From: Clostridia bacterium
GTDB lineage: Bacteria; Bacillota; Clostridia; Oscillospirales; Acutalibacteraceae
Length of the DNA stretch: 48,564 nt
NCBI GenBank assembly: GCA_017626295.1
Contig: JAGAJB010000008.1
Coordinates: forward strand, 1-48,564
Reading direction: 5' to 3'
A program made the translations under genes and the position numbers. Positions within the stretch are counted from its first letter, which is position 1. The number at the start of each line of letters is the position of its first letter. Shown here piece by piece: positions 33,880-40,853 of this stretch. Below the pieces are notes generated by a model, which saw nothing but the letters and a program-made list of their open reading frames with translations, was not told the origin of the DNA and ran no database searches.

Positions 33880-34722
33880 ATGATGAGAAAATTTATTATT
33901 TTATTATTTTCTGTTTTTGTACTACTTGCTTTAAGTATCACCGTTTCAGCTCATCCGGGGCGTACAGACTCAAATGGTGGCCATTATAACAGAGATACAG
34001 GTGAATACCATTATCACAATGGAGAATACGCAGGACAAAACCAAGATAATGATACAAACGATTACTCATATTCGGAGTTTGTAGGACCAACAACATCCTA
34101 TACCTACGATTCAAACAATTTATATTCGCCAACAACCGAACAAAATGCTGACACTTCGAGTGGTTCAGATAAAGAAAATGGTGTTGGTGTATTACTTGCA
34201 TTATTTCTTGTCATTTTCGGTGTACCTATATTATGGGCGCGTTTTTTTGGATCCACCACGTCATTTGATTCTAAAGAAAAATTCACATATAAAAGTGCGC
34301 CCACTCAAACAGAGGATGATTATTTAAAATTCTTGAAACCTCAGTACGCTGAAAGAATAAAAAGACAGCAGGATGCAATACAAAACTCCAAGACACCCAC
34401 TCCAAAAAGGTTAGAACAAATTGCAGGCTTTCCTGATGGAATATACATTGACGGCTTTGTTTTAAATGATACTGAATCAAAAGAAACTTACGGCCGCGCC
34501 ACCGCTTATATAAATAAAAAAGATAAAACACTTCACCTTTTTATTGACTGTGATAATGCAAACCAACCTATAAATATGCTTTTTGATACCTACGAGATGA
34601 AGAATTTCAAACTTTGTGAAAAATGTAAACGCTCTTATAAGTATGATTTTTATAAAAACTCGGAAAGTTGGTATAAAGAATATATAAATTTAAAGATTGA
34701 TGCAGATAAGATTAAAAAATAA
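33880..34722 (+). CDS. Secreted/membrane YHYH-domain protein
   Basis: This 280-residue protein has a signal peptide (~1-25, ending VSA-HPG). A histidine-rich YHYH domain follows (HPGRTDSNGGHYNRDTGEYH, the pattern found in many Firmicutes surface proteins). Then come an Asp/Asn/Ser-rich linker, a membrane helix at ~105-127 and a cytoplasmic part with a Cys pair (LCEKCKRSY). It is downstream of the repressor on the same strand and is probably expressed in the lysogen. The histidine cluster suggests metal binding. No clear ribosome binding site is seen before the ATG, so translation may be coupled. Confidence 0.6.
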   Translation: MMRKFIILLFSVFVLLALSITVSAHPGRTDSNGGHYNRDTGEYHYHNGEYAGQNQDNDTNDYSYSEFVGPTTSYTYDSNNLYSPTTEQNADTSSGSDKENGVGVLLALFLVIFGVPILWARFFGSTTSFDSKEKFTYKSAPTQTEDDYLKFLKPQYAERIKRQQDAIQNSKTPTPKRLEQIAGFPDGIYIDGFVLNDTESKETYGRATAYINKKDKTLHLFIDCDNANQPINMLFDTYEMKNFKLCEKCKRSYKYDFYKNSESWYKEYINLKIDADKIKK

Positions 34723-34727
34723 AAAAA

Positions 34728-34821
34728 TTCACTCGGTGCTACCAACACCAAGTGAATCAATTAAACCAAACGCTCGAACTACCAAGCGGAAGGTTATAAA
34801 AATTATAGCCTTCCTCACTTG
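34728..34821 (+). repeat. Two hairpins between the YHYH gene and the integrase
   Basis: The first hairpin (about 34730-34760) pairs ATTCACT/AGTGAAT and GGTG/CACC around a 7-base loop, with a T-run only on the minus side. The second pairs GAAGGTTATA with TATAGCCTTC around 5 bases. Neither ends in a T-run on the plus strand. They may be arm-type integrase sites or mRNA stabilisers. Confidence 0.5.
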
Positions 34822-34843
34822 ACTTGTCAACGGAGGAATTTTT

Positions 34844-35968
34844 ATGGCAAAAAAGAGTAATAAAAAAAGAGCAGACGGAAGAATAGCCGTCCAAGTATAT
34901 CTTGGAACAGTTGACGGTAAAAGAAAATATAAAACCGTTTACGGCAAAACGCAAAAGGAAGCCAACGCCGCTGCCGATGCAATAAAAGCCGATTTAATGA
35001 AGGGTATTGACATTCTTTCGGGTGAAAATAAAACCTTCGACTTTTGGGCAAGGGCTTGGCTCAGAAATTTAGAAAAAACTGCAGTTCCCGAATGGCATCA
35101 CATCTGCGAAGTTCGAACTCAGCCGTGGATAGATTATCTCGGAAAAGCCGATATAACAAAAATCACTACTTATGACCTTCAGTGTTTCATTGATGACTTA
35201 GGTAAATGCAACCCTTACACGAACAAACCGACATCTAAAAAAACTTTAGGCGAATATCGCAACATAGTGTGCCGTATTTTTGAATTTTGTATTCAAAACC
35301 GTGTGTTAACATTTAACCCTGCAACTTATATTGTAGTACCTAAAACATCAAAAAAGCACGTAAGAAAACCGCTTACAAATCAACAAATAAATTATTTTTG
35401 GGAAACGCCTCATACATTACAAACCGCTTGTATCATAATGATATATGCAGGACTTCGCCGCGGTGAACTTCTCGCATTAACTTGGAATGATATAGATTTC
35501 AAGAAAAACACTATCAGTGTAAATAAATCTCTAAACTTTAAAAACAACGGTTTAATTAAGGAACCTAAAACCGCTGCAGGCAACAGAACCATAACAATGC
35601 CTAAACTTCTTGCAGATTATCTGATAACAGTACCAAAAGAAGCAATACAAGTTTGTACCTTAGGCGGTAGACCTATAACCAACTCAAATTGGAACTCACA
35701 ATGGAAATCTTATCTTAACACTATCAGAAAGAAATATAACATTGAGTTTGAAACTTCCGCGCATTGTTTAAGACACACATACTGTACCATACTTTACGAA
35801 GCGGGAATAGATGTTCTTACCGCCAAAGAACTTATGGGGCATTCCGATATTTCAACCACAATGGGCATATATACCCACCTTAGACAAGAGCAAGAAAAAC
35901 GCAGTTTAACTAAACTTGACGAGTATTTAAACGCAAATGCAAGTCAGATGCAAGTCAGCGAAATGTAA
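34844..35968 (+). CDS. int: Tyrosine recombinase (phage integrase)
   Basis: This 374-residue protein has an N-terminal arm-binding strand set (RIAVQVYLGTVDGKRKYKT), a core-binding helical domain and the catalytic domain. The active-site residues are present: Arg in GLRRGELLAL (~205), His-x-x-Arg in HCLRHTYC (~307-310), and the nucleophile Tyr in GIYTHL (~343) after LMGHSDIST. GGAGG precedes the ATG. It lies at the right end of the prophage, 17 bases before the displaced tRNA 3' end, as in most tRNA-targeted prophages. Confidence 0.95.
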   Translation: MAKKSNKKRADGRIAVQVYLGTVDGKRKYKTVYGKTQKEANAAADAIKADLMKGIDILSGENKTFDFWARAWLRNLEKTAVPEWHHICEVRTQPWIDYLGKADITKITTYDLQCFIDDLGKCNPYTNKPTSKKTLGEYRNIVCRIFEFCIQNRVLTFNPATYIVVPKTSKKHVRKPLTNQQINYFWETPHTLQTACIIMIYAGLRRGELLALTWNDIDFKKNTISVNKSLNFKNNGLIKEPKTAAGNRTITMPKLLADYLITVPKEAIQVCTLGGRPITNSNWNSQWKSYLNTIRKKYNIEFETSAHCLRHTYCTILYEAGIDVLTAKELMGHSDISTTMGIYTHLRQEQEKRSLTKLDEYLNANASQMQVSEM

Positions 35969-35985
35969 AACCTCAGTAATATCAA

Positions 35986-36032
35986 GGGTCGCGAGCGTTA
36001 ATTTACGAGTTCGAACCTCGCCATCCCTGCCA
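35986..36032 (+). other. attR-like site: displaced tRNA 3' end
   Basis: TTCGAACCTCGCCATCCCTG followed by CCA is the T-loop, T-stem, acceptor (CATCCCT), discriminator G and CCA of a tRNA, read on the plus strand; no 5' half is present. Position 72 U, 71/70 C and G73 fit tRNA-Trp. Upstream, GGGTCGCGAG would pair with CTCGC as a T-stem but is separated from TTCGAAC by 14 bases, so the crossover probably lies within the T-arm. The intact tRNA is expected left of the window. Confidence 0.75.
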
Positions 36033-36073
36033 AAAATAAAAGTCGCAAGCGTAAGTTTGCGACTTTTATTTTT
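36032..36073 (+). terminator. Terminator of the host tRNA (displaced)
   Basis: A 17-bp perfect stem (AAAAATAAAAGTCGCAA with its complement) around an 8-base loop ends in TTATTTTT. It begins directly at the CCA of the tRNA fragment, so it is the host tRNA terminator left behind by integration; the integrase transcript may use it. Confidence 0.8.
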
Positions 36074-36074
36074 G

Positions 36075-36190
36075 TATTATTCATTATTCAATATTCATCA
36101 TTCATTATTCATTTTATGACTTGCGACTTTTTAATGAATAATGAATATTGAAATCGCTTTCGCTGATGAATAATGAATAATGAATAATTA
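36075..36190. repeat. AT-rich inverted/direct repeat patch (TGAATAA units)
   Basis: About 115 bases hold many copies of ATTCATTATTC or its complement, arranged as an imperfect inverted repeat around TTGCGACTTTTTAATG. TTGCGACTTTT occurs both at 36057 and 36121, so the patch may have duplicated a piece of the terminator. It has no gene and resembles the small interspersed repeats of gut Clostridia. It is not a CRISPR array. Confidence 0.6.
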
Positions 36191-36203
36191 CTTTAATTAT
36201 ATC

Positions 36204-37166
36204 TTATTTTACCAAATCAATGGTTATTTGTATGTATTCACAGTCACCTTTAACATTCTCGCCTTTGACAAAGTTTCTTGCTGTGAACACAACTTTATCG
36301 TCGTAAACTTCGCCGTAATAACCCACACCGCAATCGGTGATACCGAAGTTATTTTCCTTTCTGTAACCGGGTATGCTAAGGGAATATACGTTATTTTCTT
36401 CATTAAGAACCTCGAATGTTTTTTCAAAAACACCGCCGTGAAGGTGTCCGTTTATAAAGAAAACATTTTTATATTTTTCCATAACGGCTCTGACGTCATC
36501 GGACTGCTCGCCCATATCCCCTGTTTTCCACACTTCCGGCAAACCGTGAGTCTCGGCAAAAGCCTGGTGGCACATAACAAAGACGGGTTTATTATCTTTT
36601 GTACCTCTTTTAATTTCTTTGTCAAGGAAATCAATTTGTTCCTGTGTGATATGAGCCTTTTCAAGAACACGTTTTTCCGTACCGATAACTATAAATGTAT
36701 AACCGTTAATATCATAGGAATAAAAACTTTTGCGGTTAGTTTTGATATTAAGATACTCTTCAGCCTTTTTCATAATAATCTTCTGATTTCTGCCGAACTG
36801 AAATCTTACATCATGGTTACCCATTGTGACGAAAAGTTTGAAATCATTTTTATATTTATCGAAAACATCAAAAAAGCGTTTATATTCGCATTTTCTGCCG
36901 TAATCGGTTAAATCACCTGCCATAAGAACGGCATCAATTTTGTTCTCAGAATTCTTTAAATCTAAAAAGAAATTGTTAAGGTTAACAGTTGCACTCTCTT
37001 TGTTAATAAGGTGAGTATCGGCAATAGAAGCGAAAGATACCCTTACATTATCACCGTCAATAAATTTAATGGGTTCTTCTTCAGAGAGAGTAAAAACCTG
37101 GTCGTAAGCAGGAAACATTGATTTTATTTGCTTTTTGTATTTATCTATAAAAATTTCAAGTGACAT
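36204..37166 (-). CDS. Calcineurin-like metallophosphoesterase
   Basis: This 320-residue protein has all metal motifs of the family in order: ADTHL, GDLTDYG, GNHDVRF, CHQAFAE and GHLHGGV. No signal peptide is seen. The substrate is unknown; such enzymes act on phosphodiesters, nucleotides or phosphoproteins. It is the first host gene outside the prophage and has an AT-rich upstream region with GGAGC before the ATG. Confidence 0.88.
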   Translation of the reverse strand: MSLEIFIDKYKKQIKSMFPAYDQVFTLSEEEPIKFIDGDNVRVSFASIADTHLINKESATVNLNNFFLDLKNSENKIDAVLMAGDLTDYGRKCEYKRFFDVFDKYKNDFKLFVTMGNHDVRFQFGRNQKIIMKKAEEYLNIKTNRKSFYSYDINGYTFIVIGTEKRVLEKAHITQEQIDFLDKEIKRGTKDNKPVFVMCHQAFAETHGLPEVWKTGDMGEQSDDVRAVMEKYKNVFFINGHLHGGVFEKTFEVLNEENNVYSLSIPGYRKENNFGITDCGVGYYGEVYDDKVVFTARNFVKGENVKGDCEYIQITIDLVK

Positions 37167-37212
37167 AAAAAGCTCCTATATTTTATTATTTATATAATAA
37201 ACAAAAATTATT

Positions 37213-38127
37213 TTAAATTCTTTCTGTAAATTTTTTAAAACCTTCAACGAGAGTCGTAATATTCCTCGTATCACAAATAGTATCGTTTTTAGTATGTATT
37301 CGACTCATATAATACCCAACAAACGATTTCCTGTTAAGTGCAGCCACAGCAACATTATTCGGAAATCCCATTTGATCAGAGGGATAAAATGTCGTTGATG
37401 CGTTTTCATGAAGAATTGTTTTATCAGAAATGACAGAAAAAACAGATTTAAGTGAATCTGAATAAAGTTTTTTTGATTTTTTAGAATAAACTAACATAAT
37501 GTTATCGCCATCGCCAACACAATCGAAATTGATAATAAGTTTTTCTTTCGCTATTTTTTTGTGTACTTTACGAAAATAAGCAGAGCCGAGGAGTCCGTTT
37601 TCTTCGTTATCAAATAAGACAAATGCACATTTTTCTCTTTGCTCATCAGTCAGAGTTTGCATTATCTCCAAAACGGTTATAACACCGGAAGTGTTATCAT
37701 TGGCTGTATGTTTATTAGGTTTTCCGAGTATAAATACCAGTAAAATAAGGGCAAATAAAAATATTACTGATGCATAATAAGAAATCAAAAAATCACATGA
37801 AAAATATTCTATAACTGAAAAAACAACACCTGTTACAAAAAAGAAAGGAATACAAATTAACACACTGTAAAGTATAGTTAATAATATATTTTTCGGCATT
37901 ATAAAATTAGGAAAAGGTAAAACTGCGCAGGTATCGTAATGAGCAGTAAAAACAATTTTAGCATTATCCAAATCACCGAAAACCAAATTGCGACTTTTAG
38001 GGATTCCGCCCTCCTCAACTTTCATTTCAGGAAAGTTGTTTTTCAAAAATTTTATAAACTCATTTTTTTGCTGTTTAGTTTTTCTCACCTGGTATTTCTC
38101 GAACAAAACGTTTGAAACATTCGTCAC
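37213..38127 (-). CDS. Membrane M28-like metallopeptidase
   Basis: This is a 304-residue protein from GTG 38127, with GGGGTG just before; an ATG at 38142 would lie upstream of the expected transcription start. The zinc motifs are AHYDT, NDNTSGV, DNEENGLLGS and NFDCVG, with a late His in RIHTKNDT. Between the first and second metal ligands lie about three hydrophobic segments (SVLICIPFFFVTGVVFSVIE region), so the enzyme is inserted in the membrane within its catalytic domain, which is unusual for M28. Substrate unknown. Confidence 0.75.
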   Translation of the reverse strand: MTNVSNVLFEKYQVRKTKQQKNEFIKFLKNNFPEMKVEEGGIPKSRNLVFGDLDNAKIVFTAHYDTCAVLPFPNFIMPKNILLTILYSVLICIPFFFVTGVVFSVIEYFSCDFLISYYASVIFLFALILLVFILGKPNKHTANDNTSGVITVLEIMQTLTDEQREKCAFVLFDNEENGLLGSAYFRKVHKKIAKEKLIINFDCVGDGDNIMLVYSKKSKKLYSDSLKSVFSVISDKTILHENASTTFYPSDQMGFPNNVAVAALNRKSFVGYYMSRIHTKNDTICDTRNITTLVEGFKKFTERI

Positions 38128-38146
38128 ATTATCACCCCGCATTGTC

Positions 38147-38175
38147 ATTATAATACATACGAAAAGAAAAAACAA
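38147..38175 (-). promoter_or_regulatory. Promoter of the M28-like gene
   Basis: TTGTTT (minus, 38175-38170) and TATAAT (38152-38147) are 17 bases apart. The transcript would start near 38140, which decides for the GTG start over the ATG at 38142. Confidence 0.7.
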
Positions 38176-38194
38176 TAAAAACAAGAAAAAGCCC

Positions 38195-38223
38195 TTGATT
38201 TATATAAAGAGTAATGCTATAAT
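38195..38223 (+). promoter_or_regulatory. tRNA-Val promoter
   Basis: TTGATT (38195-38200), 17 bases, then TATAAT (38218-38223), 12 bases before the tRNA. The spacing is ideal. Confidence 0.8.
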
Positions 38224-38235
38224 AACAAGGCTTTT

Positions 38236-38312
38236 GGAGGCGTAGCTCAGTTGGCTAGAGCACTTGCTTGACGTGCAAGGGGTCACAGGTTCGAGCCCTG
38301 TCGTCTCCACCA
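38236..38312 (+). tRNA. tRNA-Val (GAC)
   Basis: 77 bases with CCA encoded. The acceptor GGAGGCG pairs with CGTCTCC (one G-U), the D-arm is GCTC/GAGC, and the anticodon arm CTTGC-TTGACGT-GCAAG has anticodon GAC (38270-38272). The T-arm is ACAGG-TTCGAGC-CCTGT. All parts are canonical. Confidence 0.97.
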
Positions 38313-38319
38313 AAAAAGG

Positions 38320-38352
38320 AAAAGTCACTTTTGGTGGCTTTTTCTTTTTTTA
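38320..38352 (+). terminator. tRNA-Val terminator
   Basis: A 9-bp stem (AAAAGTCAC with GTGGCTTTT) around TTTTG is followed by a T-rich run. It starts 7 bases after the CCA. Confidence 0.8.
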
Positions 38353-38367
38353 TGAATTGAATTGTAA

Positions 38368-38422
38368 AGGGCTCGAACCTGTCTCGGCGAAGCCGAACAT
38401 AATCGGGTGTTCGCGTAGCGAA
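38368..38422. repeat. Inverted copy of the tRNA-Val T-arm plus two mini hairpins
   Basis: AGGGCTCGAACCTGT (38368-38382) is an exact 15-base inverted copy of tRNA-Val 38285-38299. It is followed by TCGGC-GAA-GCCGA (38384-38396) and TTCGC-GTA-GCGAA (38410-38422). The 122 bases from 38353 to 38474 hold no gene. It may be a decayed tRNA-derived or inserted element. Confidence 0.5.
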
Positions 38423-38474
38423 TGATGGGCAGTATTCATCTATATTTTTTGCCATTACACGCCTTACCCTTGTC

Positions 38475-38503
38475 TTGACACATAACAAATTTGTTGATAA
38501 AAT
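38475..38503 (+). promoter_or_regulatory. Promoter of the glycosyltransferase genes
   Basis: TTGACA (38475-38480), 17 bases, TAAAAT (38498-38503). A weak hairpin (AATTAC/GTAATT) follows in the leader. Confidence 0.8.
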
Positions 38504-38584
38504 AATTACAAAATTTTTTCGTAATTTGATAAAAATAACAACTCATATATTTTCGTACAAAGGAACATTATTGGAGGTAATTAA

Positions 38585-39591
38585 ATGTTTTTGAGTTTTA
38601 TTGTACCTGTATACAACACCGAAAAATATCTTAACGAATGTTTGAACTCACTCATTATGCAAAATATACCTTCAAAAGAATACGAAATAATATGTATCAA
38701 CGATGGTTCACAGATGGAAGTCTTCAAATTTTACGACAGTTTGAGGAAAACAACACAAACGTAACAATCATAGACAAAGCAAATGAAGGTGTTTCTGTTG
38801 CAAGAAATATTGGTTTAAGTTCTGCTAAAGGCGATTATATTTGGTTTGTCGATTCCGATGATTTAATTCAAAGTAATATTCTTATGGAGTTAAAAAATGC
38901 AACTGCAGAATGTACTGCTGATATATTTGATTTTGGAGCTTACAATTTCGAGGAAGATTTGTCAGACTCAGAAAAGCTGGCATATTCAAGAAACGAACTA
39001 CCGGTAACGAGTTATGCGAATGCTGTATTTATAACTCGCAGTATATTCAAAAATGAATTTCTTTTGCGAAATAATATTATATTTGATACTGCCCTTTCAT
39101 ATAGCGAAGATAGTATTTTCGTATGCGAATGTCTTCTGAATAATCCGGAAACACGAAAAATAAATAAGCCATATTACCTTTTCAGAAACCGAACCAATTC
39201 AGCAACCTCTCTAAATACATCAAAAAGCATCGCAAAAAAACTTATTTCATGGCAGAAAGCATCAAAAAAATTTTTAAGCTTTTATCTAAATGGCCAATCA
39301 CATTTAAAACCGATTTTTGCCGATTTACTGATGACTAATTTATGGTCTATTTTATATACACTGACGAAACTCCCATACAAAAATGCAAAACCGTATATAC
39401 AAGATTTAAAGCAAGAAAAACTTTTTCCATTAAAAAAACCGATTGAATGCAATATTGAGCGTTCGTATATGACAACGCGAACAGACATAATCGGCAAAAC
39501 ATTTGATTGGATTTATACTCATACACATACCAGAACAGGATTAATCTTAATGTATATCTGGAATCTTATTTATTCACTTATCAAAAAATAA
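38585..39591 (+). pseudogene. Family 2 glycosyltransferase with a frameshift
   Basis: From ATG 38585 (GGAGG upstream) the frame reads FLSFIVPVYNTEKYLNECLN and ICINDGS up to about 38710; the frame then stops at 38764. The rest of the enzyme (TDGSLQILRQFEENN, EGVSVARNIG, VDSDD, then the C-terminal part) is open in the next frame to 39591. INDGS must be followed by TDGS, so one A is missing after GGTTCA near 38711. Either the gene is broken or the base was lost in sequencing. The enzyme would build cell-surface polysaccharide from nucleotide sugars. Confidence 0.85.
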
Positions 39592-39652
39592 CACTAAATA
39601 AACACTCGTAAATATTAAACATTATTCTTGGAATAAAGATTGGATAATTTAT

Positions 39653-40768
39653 ATGAAAAATATTATCAGACAGTTATACCGTTATCTTAAACAGTTAGCA
39701 AAAACCATATATTTTTATATAGCCAAGCCTCTTTCAAGTAAACATATAACAGAGGATTCTAGAACTGCCAGAGAAGGGCTGTCAAAATTCAGTCCCAATC
39801 CGAACAAATCAGCATTAACAAATAATATTTTATTTACACCTTTTTATTATGAATTGCAAATTATTATCCCTGCATATAATGTTGAGGCTTACGTTAAAGA
39901 GTGCCTCGATTCAGTTTTAAATCAAAAAACCAAATATAAAATTAAGGTTATTTTAATTGATGACGGCTCGACTGACAAAACCGGTGAAATAGTTGATTCT
40001 TATTCGGACTCACGCCTGGAGGTTATCCATCAAGAAAACAGAGGGTTTTCAGGTGCGCGAAACAGAGGTTTAGAAAAGATATTCGCAAAGTACATAATGT
40101 TTCTTGATTCAGACGACAAATTGACAGAAGGATCTATTGATGCCCTATTAGATTGTGCGTTTGAGCACGATTGCGATATTGTTGAGGGCGGATATGATTT
40201 TTTAAGAGACTCAAATCAATACCACGGTTTTGCTCACAAAAATCGCTGTGCGCTGAACTCTCAATTAGATTTATACGGTTTACCCGTTGCCAAGGTATAT
40301 AAAAGTGAACTTTTTGAAAATATAAAATTCCCTCCGGATTATTGGTTTGAAGACTCTATTTGTGCCTTTCTGATATTTCCAAAGGCTAAAAACATATGGT
40401 CAATAACTGATATAGTATACATTTATCGGATGAATCTTAACGGAATCACCCATACCGCACCAAAGAAAATAAAATGCGTTGACACTTATTGGGTAACTGA
40501 AAAGTTAATGGAAGACCGTGTAATTTTGGGATTAGAAAACAACAACGAATATCAAGAAAGGTTTTACAAGCAGATAATTTTAAACGAAGCAAGAATAAAA
40601 AATATGCCTATCGAGATTAAAGAAGATATTTTTGTTTTAACTTGTGAACTGTTTGAAAAATATTTGGCGTCATATAAACCATTAAAAAAATACAAGGTGT
40701 TATACAAAACTTTAAAAACAAAAAATTATGGTGTATTTTCGCTATACGCCAAAACACACCAATCATAA
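39653..40768 (+). CDS. Family 2 glycosyltransferase
   Basis: This 371-residue protein has an extra ~65 N-terminal residues, including a basic stretch, before the GT-A domain. The motifs are IIIPAYNVEAYV, DDGSTDKT, GFSGARNRG and LDSDD. The acceptor region has YWFEDSI. It is probably cytoplasmic and membrane-associated, adding a sugar to a surface polymer such as teichoic acid or capsule; donor and acceptor are unknown. It lies 61 bases after the frameshifted paralogue with no clear promoter in between. Confidence 0.85.
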   Translation: MKNIIRQLYRYLKQLAKTIYFYIAKPLSSKHITEDSRTAREGLSKFSPNPNKSALTNNILFTPFYYELQIIIPAYNVEAYVKECLDSVLNQKTKYKIKVILIDDGSTDKTGEIVDSYSDSRLEVIHQENRGFSGARNRGLEKIFAKYIMFLDSDDKLTEGSIDALLDCAFEHDCDIVEGGYDFLRDSNQYHGFAHKNRCALNSQLDLYGLPVAKVYKSELFENIKFPPDYWFEDSICAFLIFPKAKNIWSITDIVYIYRMNLNGITHTAPKKIKCVDTYWVTEKLMEDRVILGLENNNEYQERFYKQIILNEARIKNMPIEIKEDIFVLTCELFEKYLASYKPLKKYKVLYKTLKTKNYGVFSLYAKTHQS

Positions 40769-40801
40769 CCATTATAAATCCGATAACCACCCTACTATTA
40801 C

Positions 40802-40838
40802 AAAAAGCCGCATTTGAGCGGCTTTTTGTTTTTATTTT
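40802..40838. terminator. Bidirectional terminator between convergent genes
   Basis: AAAAAGCCGC, ATTTGA, GCGGCTTTTT is a 10-bp stem with T-runs on both sides. It closes the glycosyltransferase gene from the left and the GTPase-NYN gene from the right. Confidence 0.88.
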
Positions 40839-40853
40839 CAGTTACCTGTACAA

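Noticed and set aside
36075-36190. CRISPR array
   Set aside because: The repeats are AT-rich 7- to 11-mers without constant spacers, and no cas genes are present.
38255-38488. Minus-strand ORF with GGDDRARTCDPLHVKQ
   Set aside because: Its end is the complement of tRNA-Val, a well-known source of false RARTCDP-type proteins. It has no ribosome binding site and covers a terminator and hairpins.
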